From Humulus lupulus (Eukaryota > Streptophyta > Magnoliopsida > Rosales > Cannabaceae), in the NCBI RefSeq assembly GCF_963169125.1, contig NC_084802.1, positions 37,594,607-37,658,606 on the forward strand: DNA of 64,000 nucleotides, read 5' to 3'. A program made the position numbers and the translations under genes. The notes below the pieces were generated by a model. It saw nothing but the letters and a program-made list of their open reading frames with translations, was not told where the DNA came from and searched no databases. Shown here one piece after another: positions 1 through 11,571 of the stretch; within the stretch, counting starts at the first letter, position 1; each line of letters starts with the position of its first letter.

Positions 1-273
1 CTTGAGATTTAATTTATTTTTGTTTGCATAAACTTGTCTAAATGTTCACATGATGATTTGATATTTTTGTTTGCATGTTAAATATTTATTTTGAAACAAT
101 TTTAACTTGTTAATTAATTACATAAGCTTTACTTTTATTTGTGATTTTCTTTGAACTATTTCTATTATGTAATTTTTGAGTTAAGCATTTGACATCACCA
201 ATTAAAAAAAAAAAATGTGTGTTTTTAATTTTTCTTTTGCTCGAGGACTAGCAAAATATTAAGTTTGGGGGTG
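1..273 (+). mobile_element. 3' internal end of an Athila-like LTR retrotransposon
   Basis: AT-rich non-coding DNA that ends in a purine tract (AAGTTTGGGGGTG, 261-273) directly before a TG-starting LTR. The purine tract is the expected plus-strand primer of an LTR retrotransposon, so this stretch is read as the last part of the internal region. No coding sequence is visible. The rest of the element lies to the left of the window. Confidence 0.6.
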
Positions 274-2232
274 TGATAACTCTACAAAATAGAGTTATTT
301 GACCACTTTTTATGTGCTAATTGTTGCTTAATTCTTGAGTTTTTAAGTAATTTATTAAGTTTTTAAGTAATTTTGAATTTATTAGGCTTATTTTAATTTT
401 GTAGATTTTTGTGTGTTTTTATAGTTATTTTGTTGTAAAATGTTGTAGTTAATTATTTGAATTATTATTGTTAAGTTAGTGGTAAAAAAATGTGGTATTA
501 TTAAGCTTAAATGTGAAATATAAATTAAGTTATAATTAATATTTTCAAAGAATTAAATTGATTTATTTTATAGTTGAAAATATTTTATTATGATTTATTT
601 TGTAGGAAAATTTATGACACTTTTGCTCTTGAAAAGAAAGAAAATGTGGCATTTTTAAGGAAAAGAAAGAAAGGAAATGACATTTTTAAAAATGCCATGG
701 ATCAAGTTGCAAAGGCCCAAACGCAGCAAGCCCACGAAGGCCCAATTGAAGACCAAGCTTCTCTCCACCAAAGTCACATATCCATCTTCAGCACTCTCCC
801 ATGCTGCCACGTGTCCAGCTGCTGCCTTCATCACATAAGCATTTCCCCAACGCCCAGCTACATCCATTTTCTCCTCATCACTTCATCACTTCAGCATCTC
901 TTCTCCTCACCATGGGCCTCTTGCCCAGCCCATCACTTTGGCCCAACGCCTGGCACCATACCCATGAGCTGCCTGCCACACTACTGCTCCCCACGCCCAC
1001 TTCAGACCACAACCACCTGCCAAAACAGCACAAAGCAGCCCCAAAGCCTCTCACCCATGCATGCCATTTTTTTGAGCCCACAAAAATGCTTTTGTACCAT
1101 TTGTCCCCTATGACAAAAATACCACTTTTTGCCCCACTTTCTATTTACCTCAAAACATAATTATTACACCCTATAATTTATCCCTATTTGCCATATTATA
1201 CTTAATTAAATTAATTTAATCAATTTAAATCGATTATTTTAAATCATCATTTTTGGCTATAAATAAGGGTTTTAGGGTGTCATATTTTAGGGGAGGTTAC
1301 CATACCAAAAACTCTACACATTTCAAGCCTCTCTATTCTCTTCATCTTTTTATTTTTTTCTATGTATTTTTAGAGGAAAAATTTGGGGGTTTCTCCTCCA
1401 AATTTTCCTATTTATGTTTGTAATTTTTAGTTTGTATTTGTTATTCTAGTTATGTGTTTCTAATCTTTTTAAGATTATTAAGGTGATGATGAAACAATAT
1501 GTAACTAGATAGTATTTATTTTGTATGTTGATTTCCCATTTTGTGCAACAAAGTTTATGGAATTTTCTTCTTCAAATATCTTCTTTCATCTTAAATATCA
1601 TGTATTTTTTATTGTTAGCATATATATATACACTTTGTTCTTCATTAGTGCAAAAACATAATATTATTTGTGTAAGATGTGTCATTAAATTGTACACATC
1701 CATGCTTAGAACAAAAATATTATGTTTTGCCTTATAAATAATGTTCATTGATTTATTTGTTATTTTATTAGATTGATTTACACTAAATGCTTTGAAATTA
1801 TAATTTTGAAAAGTGAGAAAAATCCTATCTTTTTGGAAATAATTTGTGCTTAAAATTATAAATCTATTTAGAAAATGATAGTATGATTTATTTTAACTAT
1901 CACTAAAACTTGGGAATCAATGTACTTATAAATATTATTGAACTTATATTTTGTGGATTCTAATCCTTAATAATCTTATTTTACCATCTTAATTTTTACT
2001 TTTAATTTATGTTTATATATTTGTCTTTAATATCTTTATTATTGTCTTTTATTTTTATTTTCATTATTCAAATTTTCATCAATTTTTGGATCTAGGTTAG
2101 AATTTATTAATTTTGATTTAAAATAGTTTCCTTTTTCGATTTTAGTCAACTCCTTTGGGTTCGATCTCGTGCTTACACGAAAACTATTCTATAAATACGA
2201 TTCGTGCGCTTGCGAGTATAAATTTTTAAACA
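274..2232 (+). repeat. 3' LTR of an Athila-like element
   Basis: The LTR starts TGATAACTCTA followed shortly by TAGAGTTAT, an imperfect palindrome. The same start occurs on the minus strand at 54060, where an LTR is followed by a tRNA-Asp primer site. It ends in AAACA at 2232, after a segment (2160-2225) that resembles the end of that second LTR. A TATA box (TATAAATA, 1258-1265) lies before a probable transcript start. The length of ~1.96 kb suits Athila-type LTRs. Open frames inside it (for example 574-1113) show no conserved domain and I do not regard them as genes. Sequence with virus coding potential begins right after 2232, so this element probably inserted into the virus fragment. Confidence 0.65.
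1258..1265 (+). promoter_or_regulatory. TATA box of the Athila-like LTR
   Basis: TATAAATA in the middle of the LTR. It lies about 980 bp after the LTR start, as expected for the U3/R boundary of a long LTR. Functional status is unknown. Confidence 0.45.
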
Positions 2233-4384
2233 TACCCGTTTTGGGTCCATCAATAGATGAACCCAAACAACTTATGGTTCATCCAGCCGCAAACCCTTTG
2301 TCACAAATGATTCGCCATACGAGCATTCTCCACATCGCAGATAGTGAAACGGACTCAACGGACTCAGAGGGACAAAGTTCTTCGACTAGTTCAGACAATT
2401 CTTCGGGTGACTGGTTTGAAGAAATAAGCTCAACTTCTGAAGATTCCATACTGAGTGACTCCAGAAGCTTATCCAGTAAAACTTTGTCTAGCGATGACGA
2501 TGAAACATTTCCACATCTGATGGTGCAACCAGCAGAATCAAACTCACAGACCGAACCAATTATCACAAGCGAAGACGAAAGTGGAAATGAATCAACGACA
2601 CCACATGTTCCCCCAAAACGAAAAAGTAAAGGTTCAAATTTTCAAACTTTTACTTTAGATGACCTCCCTCCATCAAGATGGCGCGAAAGGTTCCAGGAGT
2701 TTCAAGCATGGCTCAGCCTAGAATCACAAAGACCGAAAGCACATACAGGAACAATTCTCCTCAGCTTTGTTTCCCGTTTTACAGGCACCCTACAAGATTG
2801 GTGGACAAGTCTGGGCGATTACAGACAAATGACGTTCTTGCAACTTCCATCTGTCATAAATTCCCTAACCTACCTGTATATTGAGTTCTGCGGACAAGAT
2901 GCTCAAGTCACTGAAAGACTTCGCGCAGAATTCTTTAAACTAAAGTGTTGTTCAATGGATAAGAGAGATTTGGAAAAGCATTACAAAAAGATGACTCAAC
3001 GATTCTACCAAATAGGTGGAATTGATGACCCAAATCTAAAACAGGCGTTCCTCTCTTCCATACCAGAACCACTAGGAGAAGAAACCTTCAGACTTCTCTC
3101 GGGAACAGGAAGAACCTTAGCTGATACCATGATTGGAGAAATTTATCAACTAGTTCTAAAGGCGTTGGAAAAGATGTGTTCTCAGCATAAATTTATCCAA
3201 GAATTTATGAAACAATCCAAGAAGCTTGGAAAGGTTTGCAGCCAAAAGGGACTATGAATCAAATGCCAGTCAGAATCAGCATGTTCCTGTCGTCCAGAAA
3301 AAAGGAAACACAGCAAAAGGTTTAAAACCTTTAGGACCTTTAAATCATCAAGGGGAAAAGAACGATGCTCCTTCAAGTTTATGAGGAAACACTCTTTCAG
3401 GAAAAAGTCTGACAGATGTTTTATGTGTGGTGAAAAGGGACATTATGCCAAACAATGCCCCAAAGGGAAAACCGCCAAACTGATCTCCCACATTCAACAA
3501 ACAACGGGCATATCGCTCGAAGAAAATGATCTGGAATCCATCTTCTTTACTGATGACGAGATCAATTCAGAATCCCTCTGTGCGTTCGAACAGCAGAAGA
3601 CCCCAGATGAGTTCTACCGCATGGCAATAATCAATACAATACAACCATCGCCAATCATCTCTATGCAGATCCTCCCTACAAAGTATGCTCGGCCAGTCAA
3701 AGTAACAGCCTTCTTCGACACAGGAGCATCATACACCATGATGAACCTTGATGTTCTCCCTCCAGAATACTGGAGGAAAGAAAAGCAATACTTCCACGCT
3801 GCAAATGGAAGCATCTTCTGCACAGAGCTCATCAGTAAACTAATCAAATTACAGTTCTTCCCAGGATGCTCTATTATTCATAGAGTAATTGGTTCAAAAT
3901 TACCAGGAAAAGATTTAATCATTGGTTTTGATGTCTATACTAAGAAAAGGGGTTTGAGAATTCTTCCTGGTGGCCTTGGTTACAAACAACATTTTGCTCC
4001 ATGGGAATCCATCCCAAACTATTTTCTCATGCCTCCTGATCTATTCTCTAAAGTCAAACAAAGACTTATAGAAAACTCGTGTGCCACAAATCATGCTGAA
4101 TTCCTCCAGAAATGTGACCACCCTCTTTGGAAAAATCATCAGTTCTTCATCAGTTTACTATTTAAGCTCAACGAAGATGTTAACCCTACCAAGGCAAGCC
4201 ACCCAGGTATGAACCCAGAGCATCAGAAAATGGCAACTGAGGAATGCAAAGAACTACAACAACAAAGACTGGTCGAACCAATAACCTCTTCATGGGCATG
4301 CCATGCTTTCTACGTCAACAAGAGATCAGAACAGGCCCGAGGAAAACAGAGGCTGGTCATCAATTATAAGCCTCTGAATGAATT
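2233..4384 (+). pseudogene. Endogenous pararetrovirus polyprotein, part 1: coat protein, zinc knuckle, aspartic protease, RT start
   Basis: A broken caulimovirid-type polyprotein frame. After an acidic Ser/Asp/Glu-rich stretch (about 2330-2600) comes a helical coat-protein region with a gag-like core (about 2640-3180). Then follow a basic segment and a CCHC zinc knuckle (C-X2-C-X4-H-X4-C, 3417-3458), typical of the capsid C-terminus. A retropepsin-like protease has the active-site motif DTGA (Asp codon 3717-3719), and the N-terminal part of the reverse transcriptase follows (about 4190-4380). Lesions: an in-frame TGA at 3255-3257, most simply CGA to TGA, and a frameshift close to 4380. The left end is cut at 2233 by a retrotransposon LTR, so any movement-protein region is missing. 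Genus is uncertain; a florendovirus- or petuvirus-like origin fits the domain order. Confidence 0.8.
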
Positions 4385-5968
4385 TTGGCAGACGACAAAT
4401 TCCCCCTACCAAATAAAAATTCTCTATTAGCGAGCCTGTCAAAGGCCCAAATATTTTCTAAATTTGACCTCAAGGCAGGGTTTTGGCAGTTGGGTATTAA
4501 AGAAGAAGATAGGCCCAAAACGGCCTTCTGCATTCCGAACCACCATTATCAATGGACTGTCCTTCCCTTCGGACTCAAAACAGCTCCATCACTGTTCCAA
4601 AAGGCCATGACTAAGATCTATGGCCCTATCCTAGATCAGGCCCTAATATACATTGATGACATATTGCTCTTCTCACAAGATGAGCAAGCCCATCAAAATC
4701 TTCTGGCCCAGTTCATATCTCTCACAGAAGCCCATGGGGTCATGCTATCTGAAAAGAAGATGATCATCGGACAAGCCCAAATTGACTTTCTGGAGATGAA
4801 GCTAGTCAAAGGACAATATGAAGCCCAACCACATATAGCCCTAGAGTTGCTAAAGTTTCCCGAAAAGGACTTCACAAAGGTGCAAATTCAGAAGTTCCTA
4901 GGGATTGTAAACTATTTACGGGATTTTGTCCCGCGACTCTCGGAACTGACAAGACCACTCAGCGACATGCTTAAAAAGCAGACCCCACCATGGTCACAGG
5001 AGCAAACTGTAGCAGTCAAAAAGCTAAAAGAGATAATGCAGACACTGCCACCTCTGCAGATTCCTTCTAACGGGAAAAGAATCCTACAGACAGATGCTAG
5101 TGATCGGTATTGGGGAGCGGTCCTACTTGAACAAGATAAGACAGGGAAAAGAAAAATATGTGGATACAAGAGTGGCCACTTCAAATATTCTCAGCTCCAT
5201 TATCACTCTACCCTGAAAGAATTATTGGCGATAAAGATGGGCATCACAAAATTTGAATTCCATCTGATAGGGCACCATTTCTTGGTAGAAACAGACTTTG
5301 CCACGTCAAAAGGAATGCTTAGCCTAAAAAAGAGCAAAACGACAAATGGCCAACTGTTGAGATTAGCAGTTTGGTTTGACAACTACTCTTTTGACATTAA
5401 GCACATTCAAGGCAAAAACAATACTGTAGCTGATTTCTTATCCAGGTCATCCCCTGCTATAAATCTAGCCTCAGAATACTCACCAAGAACTATCCCCATT
5501 GTCATCCAAAAATCACCACATATAATCCCAATCATATTCATGATGGCCTCTTCCTCTTCTATCACACACACCCAATCTTTTCCCCGGGATGCAAAGAAGA
5601 TCCTTTCAAAAAAATCCAAAAAATCAGCCAGAGAAAGAGCAACCCACAGAGCAATCTTCATCCAGAATCTCATGATCTCCAAGCTTGGACCTTCCATACA
5701 AAATGACTTTGGAATCCATCCAAAGTATCCATTTGCCCAAATCCTACCTCTCCGGGATGCTATCTTCACACCAAAACCGATAGCCCACCTTTTCTGGTAC
5801 CTGGCTAGTGTCTTCACCATAGCTGTCGAAGTACAAACTATGGCCTTACACACGTCCATAAAATCATTCTTGGACCAAGAAAGGTTCAAGCCAGCCTACC
5901 AAGTCCAAATGGATATTTTGTCCTGGTTTGCCCCACTGGAAGAATGGAAAAAGGTCTTATCAGCATAA
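4385..5968 (+). pseudogene. Endogenous pararetrovirus polyprotein, part 2: reverse transcriptase and RNase H
   Basis: Continues part 1 in another frame after the indel near 4380. The reverse transcriptase shows the FDLKAGFWQ block and the catalytic YIDD motif (Tyr codon 4649-4651). The RNase H domain begins at the TDAS motif (about 5089-5100) and ends near 5450 at the ADFLSRS motif usual for this family. About 170 more residues follow, with a basic Ser/Lys-rich patch (about 5580-5640); I recognise no domain there. The frame stops at a TAA at 5966-5968 but is open again directly afterwards. The enzyme would copy the pregenomic RNA into DNA. Both RT active-site aspartates are present, but the polyprotein is broken elsewhere. 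Confidence 0.85.
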
Positions 5969-6649
5969 TGGAAAAAGGTCCAAAATAACAGGCCCATTTT
6001 CATCTATCCACCAGGCCCAAATGTTGCCAGGCTAATGAACTGTTATACTATTCTCTTCCTTAGCATCAATGCCAAGCTCGATGCAGAACATAATATAATT
6101 ACCAATCCAACATTCGAAGTCTACGGGTCAAAAGATGAACCATTATGTGGTCTTGGAGGCCAAGAGTACATGGACATCCAAAAGAGTCTGTTTGAGAAAA
6201 ACCAGATTATACCTCCGGAATTGTGGCCCAAACCAGAAGACGATGCTCCTTGGGAGACATTCCCTTCCGACTATACTCACAAAATAACAAGGGCCCTTGA
6301 AGCCTTCCATCTGTCAAAAAATGAAGCAGATCAGGTCACCAAACTCGAAGAAACACTAGAACAAAAATATCCGTCTCTGTACAAATTGACCGATACTGAA
6401 GGGGTAGTTTTGCGAAAAAATGACTACTTTGAAGATTCACAAAACCCATATGATGAATCTGCAGATATGCAAGACCCCTATCTCTTCCATTACACAGGGG
6501 ACAAATGGAACGTGATGTACACAGAATACGACGCCTGTCCTCCAACTGGCAGTGACGAGGATGAAGAACCGACAGGATGGAACCCACTTCATGAAGACCC
6601 AGCATATGACTCTGACTATGAAATTAGTCATGAGACAATATTTAAATAA
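5969..6649 (+). pseudogene. Endogenous pararetrovirus C-terminal acidic region
   Basis: After the TAA at 5966-5968 the same frame stays open to 6649, so this may be a polyprotein extension separated by one stop or a second small ORF (first Met at 6035). The encoded stretch is acidic, rich in Asp, Glu, Tyr and Pro toward its end. I recognise no enzyme motif. Its position after RNase H and before the intergenic promoter region resembles the accessory ORF of some plant pararetroviruses. That is an inference from position only. A short direct repeat (13 bp, at 5944 and 5968, 24 bp apart) flanks the stop. Confidence 0.5.
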
Positions 6650-6782
6650 CTATTTCAGCCATAAGGTTTTGTTGTTTAGCCTTTTGTCTTTGTCGGGGAA
6701 TCCTATCTTATCCCTTATCCTATCCCAACCATGGTTGGTTTTAACTAGGATGGGTTAAGTTTGTTTGCTGAAGGATGTGGCT

Positions 6783-6790
6783 ATATAAGG
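6783..6790 (+). promoter_or_regulatory. TATA box of the pararetrovirus intergenic region
   Basis: TATATAAG lies 134 bp after the last viral stop codon. It is followed 40 bp later by a poly(A) signal and 317 bp later by the primer-binding site. This is the order expected for the promoter of a terminally redundant pregenomic RNA. Activity cannot be judged. Confidence 0.6.
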
Positions 6791-6829
6791 CCATCATCCC
6801 CCGTTGTGTAAATCAGAGAATTTCGAAGC

Positions 6830-6835
6830 AATAAA
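6830..6835 (+). terminator. Poly(A) signal of the pararetrovirus
   Basis: AATAAA just downstream of the presumed transcript start. Caulimovirid RNAs pass this signal once and use it at the second pass, which makes the RNA ends redundant. Confidence 0.5.
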
Positions 6836-7106
6836 ATACTAGAGTGTTTATTATAAAAAATGTTCTTCTAAATCCTTCCTTCAGATATTTCCGAAGTAGA
6901 GATAACATGCAATATGGATCATATCTGAAGGCAACTACTGTTATAAGTTTTTAGATTAACCTTCGAGTTAATAAATCTAGCAATCTATCCTGTATGATCG
7001 TAAGTCACGCAATTCTGAGTATGTAAGTCGTGCAGATTGGTGTGAGAAATTGCTGGGTTATTGATTCGTTAGTTTGTCTAACTAACTTATAGCAGGAACA
7101 CCTTAA

Positions 7107-7121
7107 TGGTATCAGAGCCAG
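7107..7121 (+). other. Pararetrovirus minus-strand primer-binding site (tRNA-Met)
   Basis: TGGTATCAGAGCCAG is the complement of the 3' end of plant initiator tRNA-Met. It marks position 1 of a caulimovirid genome map. An ATG at 7172 opens a short frame that ends after 18 codons, where viral similarity seems to stop. The integrated copy is therefore permuted: it starts inside the coat-protein polyprotein and runs past the genome origin. Confidence 0.75.
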
Positions 7122-7744
7122 GTTTTCTTTATAGTTTGCGCACAAAAATATCCCTAGCAATAGCTTTGGTCATGGAGAACTTGAACAGGTTCGAAATCTA
7201 CTCCACTCTCTCATTTCTCTGTACATGAAATTTTCTTCTTGTTGTTGTATTTCACAAATGAGTTCATTTGGTTAAAACACGTGTAATTAGATTTCTTTTG
7301 AAGAGGCAGTTATCTAACTTGAATTCGTTCACTGCTTCATCATTTAATAACTCCTATATATAAAAATATAAATGTGGCTTTACAAAGAAATATTACTTTT
7401 TTTATCTAATATATTTTGATAATTTGATATCTCTTCTATATAATTTTTTTTTTTGTATTTGACCGTTTTTCTTGATTTTAATAGTTTTTTTAAAACTTTA
7501 ATAGAATATTACAAATATTTAACGGAATATACATTTACAATCAATTAAAAAATATGGCATAATATATATTTAGTTATTATATTAATATAAATTCAAATAT
7601 TATAAAACATTAATATTATAAGAGAAATTTGTGAAAATTTCATCTTTTTTTAAGTGATTTTGCACTCTGTCTTAAGATATTTTTTTTTTAAGTGATTTAG
7701 TTTTGATAATTTTTTGCAAAATAGCATCTGTATAAAAATTTGAT

Positions 7745-7832
7745 GAGTTGTCTAAATTTTTTAACTGGCTGTCTAAAATTTTAGGCCGACTGTCTAAATT
7801 TTTCGATCAGCTGTCTAAATTGTCAAATGTAA
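7745..7832. repeat. Four-copy ~21-bp tandem repeat
   Basis: The phrase CTGTCTAAATTTTT (one copy starts TTGTCTAAA) recurs four times at about 21-22 bp spacing. The copies are diverged. No coding role is visible. Confidence 0.6.
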
Positions 7833-8637
7833 TTTTGCAAAGAATGATAAAAATTAGGTCATTTTGCCAATGGACTCTTATAATATATAATATAATACTA
7901 TATATTTAATAATTTATATTAATATAAATTCAAATATTATAAAATATTATATAATACTATAATTATTATAATAATATTTAATACAAGACTACATATTTAA
8001 TAATTATATTAATATAAATTTAAATGTTATAAAATATAATTATTATAATAATATATAATAAATAATCTTAATTTTTATTATTTATATTTAAAAAGAAAAC
8101 ATCTTACTTTTTTTATAACTTAATCTAAATTATATAAATATATGTTCATATTAAATAGCAACAAACATTATAAATTCAATATATATAGGTATGGTATGTG
8201 TTCAGATATAATAACTGCGTAACTAAAAAATTAGAATAATATTTATCTTTTATAAAAAATAAACAAATTTCTTCTCCAATCATTGAGGTGTGCTTTGAAT
8301 AATATCATTAATATTTTGTATATTGAATATAGTAGTTTATGATCTAAAAAATTATCATATTATTATTATTTAAAAAATATATAAACAATATTTTGGTTTA
8401 AATTTTCTTTTAATATGTTTATGTCATTTTTTTATATAAAATATTGTTTATTTTTTAAAATTTATAATGCAATTATAAAAACATAATAAAAATAATTAAT
8501 AATTTTTTTTAAGAAAACTAAGCGAAGGTCCATAAATTTCCAACTATTAAAATTAAATATAGCAGGTACAAAGAGATGAGTTTATAAAAAAAAATGTAAT
8601 TGTTTGAAATACCTAGTAAGGAAAAATATAAATATAT

Positions 8638-8905
8638 TTGTAGGCAAATAGACGGTATATAATCGATATGTGCTTATATCTGATTCAAAAATCATAATTT
8701 AAAAATAAAAAAAATTTGACCCTATTTTTTAAAAACCCATTTGTAATTTTTCTTATGGGACCATCATCGTATATATGTGTATACATAAAAATAAATATAC
8801 ATTAATTAACTTTTAAAAAAATTATAGATATAACTAGTGATACTACACTTGTCATTAAAAAAAAGGTCTCAATTTAAATATCTCTCCCACAAACTATATT
8901 CATCA
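8638..8905. repeat. Left copy of a ~260-bp dispersed duplicate
   Basis: It begins with the phrase AGACGGTATATAATCGATAT, contains AACCCATTTGTAATTTTT, and ends near ATCTCTCCCACAA. The same phrases occur in the same order at 61318-61575, 52.7 kb away, in direct orientation. The copies are diverged and contain indels. I see no terminal repeats that would name a transposon class. Confidence 0.7.
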
Positions 8906-10684
8906 AAACCAGTCAAAATTAAAATGAACATATTTAGTGTGTATCATTGCTTAAATAACTTCAAATTTTCTACTTCTGTTTTTATATAGAATTTAAGCAC
9001 TAATGGAGATCAACAACAATCGTGTTGAAGAAGTATTTGCAATGTTAAAAAATTTGTTTAGAAGTATTCATTCGGGTTTATATGCTCTCTTTCTTTAACA
9101 GAGATTATGTTATTTTAACTTCTAATTTTAATAATCTTGAAACTTTGTTATTTTTTTTATGGACTATGAATTATGTGTTTGTTTAATTTTGTTATGATGT
9201 GGGACTTCCAACTCCTATTTTTAATCATCGAGACTATGTTATTCTTTTATATGGACTATGAATCACGTGTGTTTGTTTAAGTGTGCTATAATGTGTGATA
9301 CTTTTAGTTTTTGATTTTTATGTTTATTTGGATGATATTATATACTACAAATTATTGTAAAGTATGAACTAAATGTTTAAAACTCTTAAAGTCTATATAG
9401 TATAGGCATACTAATTTGTTTAGAAAGTGGTTTTTTTATCTTTTAGTTTTTACATGATAATTTTGAAAAGTAATTTCTTTAAAGTGAAATAATGCAAAAT
9501 TAAAATTTGTAATTCGAAAAAATTAGGTCCAAATCGTGGTCTAAAACAGCACCATAAGGATACAACATGGTTTGGTTTTGGATTTTTCAAAGCCACAAGA
9601 GTTGCTTAGTTTTAGAAATAATGCTAAATTGCACAAGGTATGCTCCTAAGATTTTCAGTGGAAATTATATCTTAATTATATAGATATATATATATATAGA
9701 AATTTCACTTTGTTAATGTTTTTATGATTTTTTTAAAGAAATAAATAAATATATAATTTTTTGTTTCCCATATAAATGTATAATTTGAAAAATAAGTCAT
9801 AATTTTTTGCATAGTTACATTGTATTATTTTATGATGGTAGTTTTGTAATTTTAATTTTATTATTTTAACTTAAAAGTATTATTATTTTTGTTTAAACAT
9901 GTTTCCAAGCCTTTTTTTATGTGTTCAATTTTTTATTTGAAATTTTACAGAAATAATGATTTAATAAATATGGTAGAATGGATCTTAAATTTACAATATT
10001 AAAAACTGGCTCTTTTTTTTTCAAGTGAAGCTCCAACCCAACCTCGAAACTTTGGCTCTCCATTGATAGATTAACAATTGATGAGATAAGAAATTGGGTA
10101 CTGAGATTTGAGGTCCTCATTTATGCGACTGCCCATTAGTATTTTTCTAGTTTCATCAATTTCATTGAGTAAAAAGTTGGGTTTCAACTATACTAGTACA
10201 ACTCTTTCAGACGAAAATAGGAAGATGTAGTTATTCAGTGCCAGCATAATTTTGTATCATATAAACAAATAGATACCATGAAACAAATTTGATGTAGGTA
10301 CTGAAATTATTAGCCAAAAAATATATCATGGATTCTTGTAGTTTAGTGTTGAAATCTAAAGTACTTGATATATATAAATATTTATAATCAATTGCTAGAA
10401 CTAGGTTGCAAGTGTGCTAAGTTTCAATGTATCCGTGAGTCAAATGGCGGTTTAAGATTATAATGCAAAATAAAGTGTTACTTTTGGAACTGAAATTAAA
10501 GTAGTAAATAAGCCCTGTTTTATACATATTCTCTCATTTATTGTGAATTATTAATGGAACAAGTGGTAAGAAATGTCCATTCCACACTATTGCTTAAATT
10601 TTAACAAAGTTATTTTTTAAATTTTTTAATAAATATTTTTCTAAATAGCCAAGGAGAATAGAGACATGTCATAATCGGTATTAA

Positions 10685-11300
10685 CTTGCTTAAATTTTAA
10701 TACAATAATTATTAACTAATTTGACCGAAGTAACCAATTACTAATCTCTGAAGTGACGATAAAGTAACTGGTTATTTTTTTAAAGTGGTAAGTGGTTACA
10801 AATAGAACAAAATATTGACTAGTTACAATTTTTAGAGTGGTAACTAATTTCAAACATAACATAGTAACAAATTCTACAGTGGTCACTGGTTAGAAACTTG
10901 ATATATTAATTGGTTATAGATTCTATAACCATAACAAGTTACACACGTAGCATAGTAATTAGTTATAATTTTTAGAGTGGTAACCAGTTACAAACGTTGT
11001 ATTGTAACTGGTTACAGATTCTGCAATGAAACTAGTGTAGCTGGTAATAAGTTACACACATAAGACAATGACTGGTAACAATTTTTAGAGTGGTAACCTG
11101 TTACAAACATGGTATTGTAACTTGTTACAAATTCTACAGTGGAACTGGTTATAAACGTTGCACAATAACTAGTTACCAATTTGTTAAGTTTTCAATTGCA
11201 ACCAGTTACAAACGTGGCACGTAATTGGTACCCAGTCTTTTACGTTTTCAACTATAACCGGTTATCACTCTAAAACCAATAACTAGTTATATATCCTTTT
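10685..11300. repeat. Palindrome-rich degenerate array (GTAACTGGTTAC type)
   Basis: About 20 variants of the 12-bp palindrome GTAACYRGTTAC or its half-site occur in 600 bp (for example at 10763, 10980, 11004, 11092, 11168, 11200). A longer unit is also visible: TTTAGAGTGGTAAC recurs at 10831, 10971 and 11083. No ORF is present. This is an old minisatellite-like array of unknown origin, just left of the Tat element. Confidence 0.7.
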
Positions 11301-11571
11301 TCATTTCATCAAGTTGAATTTATATGTTTCATGCTTGGTAACCAGTTTTAGGAGGGCCTGCATCATGCCCAATAATTTGGGTTGTACAAATATATTCTTT
11401 GACAAAATTAAAGCATATATATATATATTATATAGTGATATCAAGATTATTAGTGTCAAATAATACTAATTTATATTATATTTTTGTGAGAATATATAGT
11501 AGAGCTAAATAATATGCACTCATCATGTTTAGCTCCACATGTAAAGTGTGCAATTTAGGCTCAAAACACTT

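Larger units (their letters stand above)
7190..10684. other. AT-rich intergenic DNA without recognisable genes
   Basis: Long A/T runs, no ORF with a familiar domain and no clear transposon termini. It holds a short tandem repeat (7745-7832), a segment repeated at 61.3 kb (8638-8905), and near 9110-9300 two diverged copies of a phrase around 'ATGGACTATGAATYAYGTG'. The pararetrovirus right end is placed near 7200 only because coding and regulatory similarity ends there. Confidence 0.5.

Noticed and set aside
574..1160. Two overlapping ORFs of 179 and 119 codons
   Set aside because: They lie inside the Athila-like LTR, have low-complexity His/Pro/Ser composition and overlap each other in different frames.
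7172..7228. ATG after the primer site as a viral ORF start
   Set aside because: The frame stops after 18 codons and then the sequence becomes AT-rich. It may be the truncated first viral ORF, but there is too little to call it.
9000..9060. Short open phrase beginning ATGGAGATCAACAAC as a possible exon
   Set aside because: It is only about 30 codons long, with no splice-site support and no recognisable protein family.
9917..10120. 67-codon minus-strand ORF in AT-rich DNA
   Set aside because: No domain, no neighbours, and no transposon context that would support it.
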